This document shows, piece by piece, positions 13,201 through 25,928 of a stretch of DNA of 64,000 nucleotides. The position numbers and the translations under genes are program-made. Each line of letters begins with the position of its first letter. Position 1 is the stretch's first letter. Under the pieces are notes generated by a model. It ran no database searches and was not told where the DNA came from. It worked only from the letters and a program-made list of their open reading frames with translations. Origin of the DNA: Sacculina carcini (lineage: Eukaryota > Arthropoda > Thecostraca > Sacculinidae); NCBI GenBank assembly GCA_916048095.2, contig OU696578.1, forward strand, positions 277,298 to 341,297, given 5' to 3'.

Positions 13201-15247
13201 CCCACGTGTGCCCTAAGTGTTACCTAAGTGTGCCCTAAGTGTTACCTAAGTGTGCCCTAAGTGTTACCTAAGTGTGCCCTAAGTGTTACCTAAGTGTGCC
13301 CTAAGTGTTACCTAAGTGTGCCCTAAGTGTTACCTAAGTGTTACCTAAGTGTGCCCTAAGTGTGCCCTAAGTGTGCCCTAAGTGTTACCTAAGTGTGCCC
13401 TAAGTGTTACCTAAGTGTGCCCTAAGTGTTTCCTAAGTGTGCCCTAAGTGTTACCTGAGTGTACCCTAAGTGTTACCTAAGTGTTACCTAAGTGTTACCT
13501 AAGTGTTACCCAAGTGTTACCTAAGTGTTACCCACGTGTTACCTAAGTGTGCCCTAAGTGTTACCTAAGTGTGCCCTAAGTGTTACCTAAGTGTGCCCTA
13601 AGTGTTACCTAAGTGTGCCCTAAGTGTTACCTAAGTGTTACCTAATTGTTACCTAAGTGTTACCTAAGTGTGCCCTAAGTGTTACCTAAGTGTGCCCTAA
13701 GTGTTACCTAAGTGTGCCCTAAGTGTTACCTAAGTGTGCCCTAAGTGTTACCTAAGTGTGATCTAAGTGTTACCTAAGTGTGCCCTAACTGTTACCTAAG
13801 TGTGCCCTAAGTGTTACCTAAGTGTGCCCTAAGTGTTACCTAAGTGTTACCTAAGTGTTACCTAAGTGTTACCTAAGTGTGCCCTAAGTGTTACCTAAGT
13901 GTTACCTAAGTATGCCCTAAGTGTTACCTAAGTGTTACCTAAGTGTGCCCTAAGTGTTACCTAAGTGTGCCCTAAGTGTTACCTAAGTGTGCCCTAAGTG
14001 TTACCTAAGTGTTACCTAAGTGTTACCTAAGTGTTACCTAAGTGTTACCTAAGTGTTACCTAAGTGTTACCTAAGTTTACCTAAGTGTTACCCAAGTGTG
14101 CCCTAAGTGTTACCTAAGTGTGCCCTAAGTGTTACCTAAGTGTGCCCTAAGTGTTACCTAAGTGTGCCCTAAGTGTTACCTAAGTGTGCCCTAAGTGTTA
14201 CCTAAGTGTTACCTAAGTGTTACCTAAGTGTTACCTAAGTGTTACCCAAGTGTTACTTAAGTGTTACCCACGTGTTACCTAAGTGTGCCCTAAGTGTTAC
14301 CTAAGTGTGCCCTAAGTGTTACCTAAGTGTGCCCTAAGTGTTACCTAAGTGTTACCTAAGTTTTACCTAAGTGTTACCTAAGTGTGCCCTAAGTGTTACC
14401 TAAGTGTGCCCTAAGTGTTAACTAAGTGTGCCCTAAGTGTTACCTAAGTGTGCCCTAAGTGTTACCTAAGTGTTACCTAAGTGTTACCTAAGTGTTACCT
14501 AAGTGTTACCTAAGTGTTACCTAAGTGTGCCCGAAGTGTTACCTAAGTGTTACCTAAGTGTTACCTAAGTATGCCCTAAGTGTTACCTAAGTGTTACCTA
14601 AGTGTGCCCTAAGTGTTACCTAAGTGTGCCCTAAGTGTTACCTAAGTGTGCCCTAAGTGTTACCTAAGTGTTACCTAAGTGTTACCTAAGTGTTACCTAA
14701 GTGTTACCTAAGTGTTACCTAAGTGTTACCTAAGTTTACCTAAGTGTTACCCAAGTGTGCCCTAAGTGTTACCTAAGTGTGCCCTAAGTGTTACCTAAGT
14801 GTGCCCTAAGTGTTACCTAAGTGTGCCCTAAGTGTTACCTAAGTGTTACCTAAGTGTTACCTAAGTGTTACCTAAGTGTGCCCTAAGTGTTACCTAAGTG
14901 TTACCTAAGTATGCCCTAAGTGTTACCTAAGTGTTACCTAAGTGTGCCCTAAGTGTTACCTAAGTGTGCCCTAAGTGTTACCTAAGTGTGCCCTAAGTGT
15001 TACCTAAGTGTGCCCTAAGTGTTACCTAAGTGTGCCCTAAGTGTTACCCAAGTGTGCCCTAAGTGTTACCTAAGTGTGCCCTAAGTGTTACCTAAGTGTT
15101 ACCTAAGTGTGCCCTAAGTGTGCCCTAAGTTTGCCCTAAGTGTTACCTAAGTGTGCCCTAAGTGTTACCTAAGTGTGCCCTAAGTGTTTCCTAAGTGTGC
15201 CCTAAGTGTTACCTAAGTGTACCCTAAGTGTTACCTAAGTGTTACCT
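8436..15247 (+). repeat. 3,406-bp tandem duplication (two copies)
   Basis: Copy one is about 8436-11841 and copy two about 11842-15247. Paired markers all differ by exactly 3,406: AACTG 8436/11842, AATTG 10238/13644, CCCGAAG 11127/14533, GTATG 11163/14569 and 11503/14909, GTTTG 11723/15129, TTTCC 11781/15187. One difference I could fix is A at 11093 versus C at 14499. The unit is not a whole HOR; it starts and ends inside modules, as expected from unequal exchange at arbitrary satellite positions. Confidence 0.9.
10238..13643 (+). repeat. HOR 4, 3,406 bp, rearranged
   Basis: It runs M1-M2-M3 as usual (GTTTT, TTAAC, CCCGAAG with G at 11127, GTATG 11163 and 11503, GTTTG 11723, TTTCC 11781), then jumps inside M3 directly to the AACTG of M1 at 11842 and continues through 10-bp unit, CTTAAG-CACGTG, M3 and M4 to the next AATTG. 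The jump is the junction of the 3,406-bp tandem duplication annotated separately. A private ACATAAG unit at 11091 has no counterpart in the partner copies. Confidence 0.85.
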
Positions 15248-16247
15248 AAGTGTTACCTAAGTGTTACCTAAGTGTTACCCAAGTGTTACCTAAGTGTTAC
15301 CCACGTGTTACCTAAGTGTGCCCTAAATGTTACCTAAGTGTTACCTAAGTGTTACCTAAGTGTTACCTAAGTGTGCCCTAAGTGTTACCTAAGTATGCCC
15401 TAAGTGTTACCTAAGTGTGCCCTAAGTGTTACCTAAGTGTGCCCTAAGTGTTACCTAAGTGTGCCCTAAGTGTTACCTAAGTGTGTCCTAAGTGTTTCCC
15501 AAGTGTGCCCTAAGTGTTACCTAAGTGTACCCTAAGTGTTACCTAAGTGTTACCTAAGTGTTACCTAAGTGTTACCTAAGTGTACCCTAAGTGTTACCTA
15601 AGTGTGCCCTAAGTGTTACCTAAGTGTTACCTAAGTGTTACCTAAGTGTGCCCTAAGTGTTACCTAAGTGTGCCCTAAGTGTTACCTAAGTGTGCCCTAA
15701 GTGTTACCTAAGTGTGCCCTAAGTGTTACCTAAGTGTTACCTAAGTGTTACCTAAGTGTTACCTAAGTGTTACCTAAGTGTTACCTAAGTTTACCTAAGT
15801 GTTACCCACGTGTGCCCTAAGTGTTACCTAAGTGTGCCCTAAGTGTTACCTAAGTGTGCCCTAAGTGTTACCTAAGTGTGCCCTAAGTGTTACCTAAGTG
15901 TGCCCTAAGTGTTACCTAAGTGTGCCCTAAGTGTTACCTAAGTGTTACCTAAGTGTGCCCTAAGTGTGCCCTAAGTGTGCCCTAAGTGTTACCTAAGTGT
16001 GCCCTAAGTGTTACCTAAGTGTGCCCTAAGTGTTTCCTAAGTGTGCCCTAAGTGTTACCTAAGTGTACCCTAAGTGTTACCTAAGTGTTACCTAAGTGTT
16101 ACCTAAGTGTTACCCAAGTGTTACCTAAGTGTTACCCACGTGTTACCTAAGTGTGCCCTAAGTGTTACCTAAGTGTGCCCTAAGTGTTACCTAAGTGTGC
16201 CCTAAGTGTTACCTAAGTGTGCCCTAAGTGTTACCTAAGTGTTACCT
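13644..16247 (+). repeat. HOR 5, 2,604 bp, M1-M2-M3-M4
   Basis: A complete four-module HOR, 237 units minus 3 bp, with three 10-bp units. The second AAATG marker and the CCTGAG marker are replaced by consensus here. The same length recurs at 23325-25928, 41706-44309 and 57695-60298. Confidence 0.85.
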
Positions 16248-18335
16248 AATTGTTACCTAAGTGTTACCTAAGTGTGCCCTAAGTGTTACCTAAGTGTGCC
16301 CTAAGTGTTACCTAAGTGTGCCCTAAGTGTTACCTAAGTGTGCCCTAAGTGTTACCTAAGTGTGATCTAAGTGTTACCTAAGTGTGCCCTAACTGTTACC
16401 TAAGTGTGCCCTAAGTGTTACCTAAGTGTGCCCTAAGTGTTACCTAAGTGTTACCTAAGTGTTACCTAAGTGTTACCTAAGTGTGCCCTAAGTGTTACCT
16501 AAGTGTTACCTAAGTATGCCCTAAGTGTTACCTAAGTGTTACCTAAGTGTGCCCTAAGTGTTACCTAAGTGTGCCCTAAGTGTTACCTAAGTGTGCCCTA
16601 AGTGTTACCTAAGTGTTACCTAAGTGTTACCTAAGTGTTACCTAAGTGTTACCTAAGTGTTACCTAAGTGTTACCTAAGTTTACCTAAGTGTTACCCAAG
16701 TGTGCCCTAAGTGTTACCTAAGTGTGCCCTAAGTGTTACCTAAGTGTGCCCTAAGTGTTACCTAAGTGTGCCCTAAGTGTTACCTAAGTGTGCCCTAAGT
16801 GTTACCTAAGTGTTACCTAAGTGTTACCTAAGTGTTACCTAAGTGTTACCCAAGTGTTACTTAAGTGTTACCCACGTGTTACCTAAGTGTGCCCTAAGTG
16901 TTACCTAAGTGTGCCCTAAGTGTTACCTAAGTGTGCCCTAAGTGTTACCTAAGTGTTACCTAAGTTTTACCTAAGTGTTACCTAAGTGTGCCCTAAGTGT
17001 TACCTAAGTGTGCCCTAAGTGTTAACTAAGTGTGCCCTAAGTGTTACCTAAGTGTGCCCTAAGTGTTACCTAAGTGTTACCTAAGTGTTACCTAAGTGTT
17101 ACCTAAGTGTTACCTAAGTGTTACCTAAGTGTGCCCTAAGTGTTACCCAAGTGTGCCCTAAGTGTTACCTAAGTGTGCCCTAAGTGTTACCTAAGTGTTA
17201 CCTAAGTGTGCCCTAAGTGTGCCCTAAGTTTGCCCTAAGTGTTACCTAAGTGTGCCCTAAGTGTTACCTAAGTGTGCCCTAAGTGTTTCCTAAGTGTGCC
17301 CTAAGTGTTACCTAAGTGTACCCTAAGTGTTACCTAAGTGTTACCTAAGTGTTACCTAAGTGTTACCTAAGTGTTACCCAAGTGTTACCTAAGTGTTACC
17401 CACGTGTTACCTAAGTGTGCCCTAAATGTTACCTAAGTGTTACCTAAGTGTTACCTAAGTGTTACCTAAGTGTGCCCTAAGTGTTACCTAAGTATGCCCT
17501 AAGTGTTACCTAAGTGTGCCCTAAGTGTTACCTAAGTGTGCCCTAAATGTTACCTAAGTGTGCCCTAAGTGTTACCTAAGTGTGTCCTAAGTGTTTCCCA
17601 AGTGTGCCCTAAGTGTTACCTAAGTGTACCCTAAGTGTTACCTAAGTGTTACCTAAGTGTTACCTAAGTGTTACCTAAGTGTACCCTAAGTGTTACCTAA
17701 GTGTGCCCTAAGTGTTACCTAAGTGTTACCTAAGTGTTACCTAAGTGTGCCCTAAGTGTTACCTAAGTGTGCCCTAAGTGTTACCTAAGTGTGCCCTAAG
17801 TGTTACCTAAGTGTGCCCTAAGTGTTACCTAAGTGTTACCTAAGTGTTACCTAAGTGTTACCTAAGTGTTACCTAAGTTTACCTAAGTGTTACCCACGTG
17901 TGCCCTAAGTGTTACCTAAGTGTGCCCTAAGTGTTACCTAAGTGTGCCCTAAGTGTTACCTAAGTGTGCCCTAAGTGTTACCTAAGTGTGCCCTAAGTGT
18001 TACCTAAGTGTGCCCTAAGTGTTACCTAAGTGTTACCTAAGTGTGCCCTAAGTGTGCCCTAAGTGTGCCCTAAGTGTTACCTAAGTGTGCCCTAAGTGTT
18101 ACCTAAGTGTGCCCTAAGTGTTTCCTAAGTGTGCCCTAAGTGTTACCTGAGTGTACCCTAAGTGTTACCTAAGTGTTACCTAAGTGTTACCTAAGTGTTA
18201 CCCAAGTGTTACCTAAGTGTTACCCACGTGTTACCTAAGTGTGCCCTAAGTGTTACCTAAGTGTGCCCTAAGTGTTACCTAAGTGTGCCCTAAGTGTTAC
18301 CTAAGTGTGCCCTAAGTGTTACCTAAGTGTTACCT
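16248..18335 (+). repeat. HOR 6, 2,088 bp, truncated M2
   Basis: M1 is followed by GTTTT near 16970 and TTAAC at 17022. CCCGAAG and the following part of M2 are missing; the array passes straight to CCCAAG near 17145 and GTTTG, then M3 and M4 with CCTGAG near 18145. This is an internal deletion or recombination between M2 and M3. Confidence 0.8.
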
Positions 18336-21300
18336 AATTGTTACCTAAGTGTTACCTAAGTGTGCCCTAAGTGTTACCTAAGTGTGCCCTAAGTGTTACC
18401 TAAGTGTGCCCTAAGTGTTACCTAAGTGTGCCCTAAGTGTTACCTAAGTGTGATCTAAGTGTTACCTAAGTGTGCCCTAACTGTTACCTAAGTGTGCCCT
18501 AAGTGTTACCTAAGTGTGCCCTAAGTGTTACCTAAGTGTTACCTAAGTGTTACCTAAGTGTTACCTAAGTGTGCCCTAAGTGTTACCTAAGTGTTACCTA
18601 AGTATGCCCTAAGTGTTACCTAAGTGTTACCTAAGTGTGCCCTAAGTGTTACCTAAGTGTGCCCTAAGTGTTACCTAAGTGTGCCCTAAGTGTTACCTAA
18701 GTGTTACCTAAGTGTTACCTAAGTGTTACCTAAGTGTTACCTAAGTGTTACCTAAGTGTTACCTAAGTTTACCTAAGTGTTACCCAAGTGTGCCCTAAGT
18801 GTTACCTAAGTGTGCCCTAAGTGTTACCTAAGTGTGCCCTAAGTGTTACCTAAGTGTGCCCTAAGTGTTACCTAAGTGTGCCCTAAGTGTTACCTAAGTG
18901 TTACCTAAGTGTTACCTAAGTGTTACCTAAGTGTTACCCAAGTGTTACTTAAGTGTTACCCACGTGTTACCTAAGTGTGCCCTAAGTGTTACCTAAGTGT
19001 GCCCTAAGTGTTACCTAAGTGTGCCCTAAGTGTTACCTAAGTGTGCCCTAAGTGTTACCTAAGTGTGCCCTAAGTGTTACCCAAGTGTGCCCTAAGTGTT
19101 ACCTAAGTGTGCCCTAAGTGTTACCTAAGTGTTACCTAAGTGTGCCCTAAGTGTGCCCTAAGTTTGCCCTAAGTGTTACCTAAGTGTGCCCTAAGTGTTA
19201 CCTAAGTGTGCCCTAAGTGTTTCCTAAGTGTGCCCTAAGTGTTACCTAAGTGTACCCTAAGTGTTACCTAAGTGTTACCTAAGTGTTACCTAAGTGTTAC
19301 CTAAGTGTTACCCAAGTGTTACCTAAGTGTTACCCACGTGTTACCTAAGTGTGCCCTAAATGTTACCTAAGTGTTACCTAAGTGTTACCTAAGTGTTACC
19401 TAAGTGTGCCCTAAGTGTTACCTAAGTATGCCCTAAGTGTTACCTAAGTGTGCCCTAAGTGTTACCTAAGTGTGCCCTAAATGTTACCTAAGTGTGCCCT
19501 AAGTGTTACCTAAGTGTGTCCTAAGTGTTTCCCAAGTGTGCCCTAAGTGTTACCTAAGTGTACCCTAAGTGTTACCTAAGTGTTACCTAAGTGTTACCTA
19601 AGTGTTACCTAAGTGTACCCTAAGTGTTACCTAAGTGTGCCCTAAGTGTTACCTAAGTGTTACCTAAGTGTTACCTAAGTGTGCCCTAAGTGTTACCTAA
19701 GTGTGCCCTAAGTGTTACCTAAGTGTGCCCTAAGTGTTACCTAAGTGTGCCCTAAGTGTTACCTAAGTGTTACCTAAGTGTTACCTAAGTGTTACCTAAG
19801 TGTTACCTAAGTGTTACCTAAGTTTACCTAAGTGTTACCCACGTGTGCCCTAAGTGTTACCTAAGTGTGCCCTAAGTGTTACCCAAGTGTTACTTAAGTG
19901 TTACCCACGTGTTACCTAAGTGTGCCCTAAGTGTTACCTAAGTGTGCCCTAAGTGTTACCTAAGTGTGCCCTAAGTGTTACCTAAGTGTTACCTAAGTTT
20001 TACCTAAGTGTTACCTAAGTGTGCCCTAAGTGTTACCTAAGTGTGCCCTAAGTGTTAACTAAGTGTGCCCTAAGTGTTACCTAAGTGTGCCCTAAGTGTT
20101 ACCTAAGTGTTACCTAAGTGTTACCTAAGTGTTACCTAAGTGTTACCTAAGTGTTACCTAAGTGTGCCCTAAGTGTTACCCAAGTGTGCCCTAAGTGTTA
20201 CCTAAGTGTGCCCTAAGTGTTACCTAAGTGTTACCTAAGTGTGCCCTAAGTGTGCCCTAAGTTTGCCCTAAGTGTTACCTAAGTGTGCCCTAAGTGTTAC
20301 CTAAGTGTGCCCTAAGTGTTTCCTAAGTGTGCCCTAAGTGTTACCTAAGTGTACCCTAAGTGTTACCTAAGTGTTACCTAAGTGTTACCTAAGTGTTACC
20401 TAAGTGTTACCCAAGTGTTACCTAAGTGTTACCCACGTGTTACCTAAGTGTGCCCTAAATGTTACCTAAGTGTTACCTAAGTGTTACCTAAGTGTTACCT
20501 AAGTGTGCCCTAAGTGTTACCTAAGTATGCCCTAAGTGTTACCTAAGTGTGCCCTAAGTGTTACCTAAGTGTGCCCTAAATGTTACCTAAGTGTGCCCTA
20601 AGTGTTACCTAAGTGTGTCCTAAGTGTTTCCCAAGTGTGCCCTAAGTGTTACCTAAGTGTACCCTAAGTGTTACCTAAGTGTTACCTAAGTGTTACCTAA
20701 GTGTTACCTAAGTGTACCCTAAGTGTTACCTAAGTGTGCCCTAAGTGTTACCTAAGTGTTACCTAAGTGTTACCTAAGTGTGCCCTAAGTGTTACCTAAG
20801 TGTGCCCTAAGTGTTACCTAAGTGTGCCCTAAGTGTTACCTAAGTGTGCCCTAAGTGTTACCTAAGTGTTACCTAAGTGTTACCTAAGTGTTACCTAAGT
20901 GTTACCTAAGTGTTACCTAAGTTTACCTAAGTGTTACCCACGTGTGCCCTAAGTGTTACCTAAGTGTGCCCTAAGTGTTACCTAAGTGTGCCCTAAGTGT
21001 TACCTAAGTGTGCCCTAAGTGTTACCTAAGTGTGCCCTAAGTGTTACCTAAGTGTGCCCTAAGTGTTACCTAAGTGTTACCTAAGTGTGCCCTAAGTGTG
21101 CCCTAAGTGTGCCCTAAGTGTTACCTAAGTGTGCCCTAAGTGTTACCTAAGTGTGCCCTAAGTGTTTCCTAAGTGTGCCCTAAGTGTTACCTGAGTGTAC
21201 CCTAAGTGTTACCTAAGTGTTACCTAAGTGTTACCTAAGTGTTACCCAAGTGTTACCTAAGTGTTACCCACGTGTTACCTAAGTGTGCCCTAAGTGTTAC

Positions 21301-21379
21301 CTAAGTGTGCCCTAAGTGTTACCTAAGTGTGCCCTAAGTGTTACCTAAGTGTGCCCTAAGTGTTACCTAAGTGTTACCT
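18336..21379 (+). repeat. HOR 7, 3,044 bp, mosaic
   Basis: M1-M3-first half of M4 (TGTCC near 19517, 10-bp unit and CACGTG near 19850), then a jump near 19880 to the CCCAAG-CTTAAG-CACGTG end of M1, followed by GTTTT, TTAAC, GTTTG at 20261, M3 and M4. Two HORs have been spliced, so a second AATTG is missing between them. Confidence 0.8.
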
Positions 21380-23324
21380 AATTGTTACCTAAGTGTTACC
21401 TAAGTGTGCCCTAAGTGTTACCTAAGTGTGCCCTAAGTGTTACCTAAGTGTGCCCTAAGTGTTACCTAAGTGTGCCCTAAGTGTTACCTAAGTGTGATCT
21501 AAGTGTTACCTAAGTGTGCCCTAACTGTTACCTAAGTGTGCCCTAAGTGTTACCTAAGTGTGCCCTAAGTGTTACCTAAGTGTTACCTAAGTGTTACCTA
21601 AGTGTTACCTAAGTGTGCCCTAAGTGTTACCTAAGTGTTACCTAAGTATGCCCTAAGTGTTACCTAAGTGTTACCTAAGTGTGCCCTAAGTGTTACCTAA
21701 GTGTGCCCTAAGTGTTACCTAAGTGTGCCCTAAGTGTTACCTAAGTGTTACCTAAGTGTTACCTAAGTGTTACCTAAGTGTTACCTAAGTGTTACCTAAG
21801 TGTTACCTAAGTTTACCTAAGTGTTACCCAAGTGTGCCCTAAGTGTTACCTAAGTGTGCCCTAAGTGTTACCTAAGTGTGCCCTAAGTGTTACCTAAGTG
21901 TGCCCTAAGTGTTACCTAAGTGTGCCCTAAGTGTTACCTAAGTGTTACCTAAGTGTTACCTAAGTGTTACCTAAGTGTTACCCAAGTGTTACTTAAGTGT
22001 TACCCACGTGTTACCTAAGTGTGCCCTAAGTGTTACCTAAGTGTGCCCTAAGTGTTACCTAAGTGTGCCCTAAGTGTTACCTAAGTGTGCCCTAAGTGTT
22101 ACCTAAGTGTGCCCTAAGTGTTACCCAAGTGTGCCCTAAGTGTTACCTAAGTGTGCCCTAAGTGTTACCTAAGTGTTACCTAAGTGTGCCCTAAGTGTGC
22201 CCTAAGTTTGCCCTAAGTGTTACCTAAGTGTGCCCTAAGTGTTACCTAAGTGTGCCCTAAGTGTTTCCTAAGTGTGCCCTAAGTGTTACCTAAGTGTACC
22301 CTAAGTGTTACCTAAGTGTTACCTAAGTGTTACCTAAGTGTTACCTAAGTGTTACCCAAGTGTTACCTAAGTGTTACCCACGTGTTACCTAAGTGTGCCC
22401 TAAATGTTACCTAAGTGTTACCTAAGTGTTACCTAAGTGTTACCTAAGTGTGCCCTAAGTGTTACCTAAGTATGCCCTAAGTGTTACCTAAGTGTGCCCT
22501 AAGTGTTACCTAAGTGTGCCCTAAATGTTACCTAAGTGTGCCCTAAGTGTTACCTAAGTGTGTCCTAAGTGTTTCCCAAGTGTGCCCTAAGTGTTACCTA
22601 AGTGTACCCTAAGTGTTACCTAAGTGTTACCTAAGTGTTACCTAAGTGTTACCTAAGTGTACCCTAAGTGTTACCTAAGTGTGCCCTAAGTGTTACCTAA
22701 GTGTTACCTAAGTGTTACCTAAGTGTGCCCTAAGTGTTACCTAAGTGTGCCCTAAGTGTTACCTAAGTGTGCCCTAAGTGTTACCTAAGTGTGCCCTAAG
22801 TGTTACCTAAGTGTTACCTAAGTGTTACCTAAGTGTTACCTAAGTGTTACCTAAGTGTTACCTAAGTTTACCTAAGTGTTACCCACGTGTGCCCTAAGTG
22901 TTACCTAAGTGTGCCCTAAGTGTTACCTAAGTGTGCCCTAAGTGTTACCTAAGTGTGCCCTAAGTGTTACCTAAGTGTGCCCTAAGTGTTACCTAAGTGT
23001 GCCCTAAGTGTTACCTAAGTGTTACCTAAGTGTGCCCTAAGTGTGCCCTAAGTGTGCCCTAAGTGTTACCTAAGTGTGCCCTAAGTGTTACCTAAGTGTG
23101 CCCTAAGTGTTTCCTAAGTGTGCCCTAAGTGTTACCTGAGTGTACCCTAAGTGTTACCTAAGTGTTACCTAAGTGTTACCTAAGTGTTACCCAAGTGTTA
23201 CCTAAGTGTTACCCACGTGTTACCTAAGTGTGCCCTAAGTGTTACCTAAGTGTGCCCTAAGTGTTACCTAAGTGTGCCCTAAGTGTTACCTAAGTGTGCC
23301 CTAAGTGTTACCTAAGTGTTACCT
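21380..23324 (+). repeat. HOR 8, 1,945 bp, M1-M3-M4
   Basis: Same module order and length as 8293-10237, at an offset of exactly 13,087 bp. Includes CTTAAG-CACGTG near 21990-22010, GTTTG near 22207 and CCTGAG near 23135. Confidence 0.85.
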
Positions 23325-25928
23325 AATTGTTACCTAAGTGTTACCTAAGTGTGCCCTAAGTGTTACCTAAGTGTGCCCTAAGTGTTACCTAAGTGTGCCC
23401 TAAGTGTTACCTAAGTGTGCCCTAAGTGTTACCTAAGTGTGATCTAAGTGTTACCTAAGTGTGCCCTAACTGTTACCTAAGTGTGCCCTAAGTGTTACCT
23501 AAGTGTGCCCTAAGTGTTACCTAAGTGTTACCTAAGTGTTACCTAAGTGTTACCTAAGTGTGCCCTAAGTGTTACCTAAGTGTTACCTAAGTATGCCCTA
23601 AGTGTTACCTAAGTGTTACCTAAGTGTGCCCTAAGTGTTACCTAAGTGTGCCCTAAGTGTTACCTAAGTGTGCCCTAAGTGTTACCTAAGTGTTACCTAA
23701 GTGTTACCTAAGTGTTACCTAAGTGTTACCTAAGTGTTACCTAAGTGTTACCTAAGTTTACCTAAGTGTTACCCAAGTGTGCCCTAAGTGTTACCTAAGT
23801 GTGCCCTAAGTGTTACCTAAGTGTGCCCTAAGTGTTACCTAAGTGTGCCCTAAGTGTTACCTAAGTGTGCCCTAAGTGTTACCTAAGTGTTACCTAAGTG
23901 TTACCTAAGTGTTACCTAAGTGTTACCCAAGTGTTACTTAAGTGTTACCCACGTGTTACCTAAGTGTGCCCTAAGTGTTACCTAAGTGTGCCCTAAGTGT
24001 TACCTAAGTGTGCCCTAAGTGTTACCTAAGTGTTACCTAAGTTTTACCTAAGTGTTACCTAAGTGTGCCCTAAGTGTTACCTAAGTGTGCCCTAAGTGTT
24101 AACTAAGTGTGCCCTAAGTGTTACCTAAGTGTGCCCTAAGTGTTACCTAAGTGTTACCTAAGTGTTACCTAAGTGTTACCTAAGTGTTACCTAAGTGTTA
24201 CCTAAGTGTGCCCGAAGTGTTACCTAAGTGTTACCTAAGTGTTACCTAAGTATGCCCTAAGTGTTACCTAAGTGTTACCTAAGTGTGCCCTAAGTGTTAC
24301 CTAAGTGTGCCCTAAGTGTTACCTAAGTGTGCCCTAAGTGTTACCTAAGTGTTACCTAAGTGTTACCTAAGTGTTACCTAAGTGTTACCTAAGTGTTACC
24401 TAAGTGTTACCTAAGTTTACCTAAGTGTTACCCAAGTGTGCCCTAAGTGTTACCTAAGTGTGCCCTAAGTGTTACCTAAGTGTGCCCTAAGTGTTACCTA
24501 AGTGTGCCCTAAGTGTTACCTAAGTGTTACCTAAGTGTTACCTAAGTGTTACCTAAGTGTGCCCTAAGTGTTACCTAAGTGTTACCTAAGTATGCCCTAA
24601 GTGTTACCTAAGTGTTACCTAAGTGTGCCCTAAGTGTTACCTAAGTGTGCCCTAAGTGTTACCTAAGTGTGCCCTAAGTGTTACCTAAGTGTGCCCTAAG
24701 TGTTACCTAAGTGTGCCCTAAGTGTTACCCAAGTGTGCCCTAAGTGTTACCTAAGTGTGCCCTAAGTGTTACCTAAGTGTTACCTAAGTGTGCCCTAAGT
24801 GTGCCCTAAGTTTGCCCTAAGTGTTACCTAAGTGTGCCCTAAGTGTTACCTAAGTGTGCCCTAAGTGTTTCCTAAGTGTGCCCTAAGTGTTACCTAAGTG
24901 TACCCTAAGTGTTACCTAAGTGTTACCTAAGTGTTACCTAAGTGTTACCTAAGTGTTACCCAAGTGTTACCTAAGTGTTACCCACGTGTTACCTAAGTGT
25001 GCCCTAAATGTTACCTAAGTGTTACCTAAGTGTTACCTAAGTGTTACCTAAGTGTGCCCTAAGTGTTACCTAAGTATGCCCTAAGTGTTACCTAAGTGTG
25101 CCCTAAGTGTTACCTAAGTGTGCCCTAAGTGTTACCTAAGTGTGCCCTAAGTGTTACCTAAGTGTGTCCTAAGTGTTTCCCAAGTGTGCCCTAAGTGTTA
25201 CCTAAGTGTACCCTAAGTGTTACCTAAGTGTTACCTAAGTGTTACCTAAGTGTTACCTAAGTGTACCCTAAGTGTTACCTAAGTGTGCCCTAAGTGTTAC
25301 CTAAGTGTTACCTAAGTGTTACCTAAGTGTGCCCTAAGTGTTACCTAAGTGTGCCCTAAGTGTTACCTAAGTGTGCCCTAAGTGTTACCTAAGTGTGCCC
25401 TAAGTGTTACCTAAGTGTTACCTAAGTGTTACCTAAGTGTTACCTAAGTGTTACCTAAGTGTTACCTAAGTTTACCTAAGTGTTACCCACGTGTGCCCTA
25501 AGTGTTACCTAAGTGTGCCCTAAGTGTTACCTAAGTGTGCCCTAAGTGTTACCTAAGTGTGCCCTAAGTGTTACCTAAGTGTGCCCTAAGTGTTACCTAA
25601 GTGTGCCCTAAGTGTTACCTAAGTGTTACCTAAGTGTGCCCTAAGTGTGCCCTAAGTGTGCCCTAAGTGTTACCTAAGTGTGCCCTAAGTGTTACCTAAG
25701 TGTGCCCTAAGTGTTTCCTAAGTGTGCCCTAAGTGTTACCTAAGTGTACCCTAAGTGTTACCTAAGTGTTACCTAAGTGTTACCTAAGTGTTACCCAAGT
25801 GTTACCTAAGTGTTACCCACGTGTTACCTAAGTGTGCCCTAAGTGTTACCTAAGTGTGCCCTAAGTGTTACCTAAGTGTGCCCTAAGTGTTACCTAAGTG
25901 TGCCCTAAGTGTTACCTAAGTGTTACCT
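23325..25928 (+). repeat. HOR 9, 2,604 bp, M1-M2-M3-M4
   Basis: Complete four-module HOR with CCCGAAG (G at 24214), GTATG at 24250, GTTTG at 24810 and TTTCC at 24868. It matches HOR 4 and then HOR 5, the offset changing from 13,087 to 9,681, as expected if the 3,406-bp tandem duplication is absent from this copy. Confidence 0.85.
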
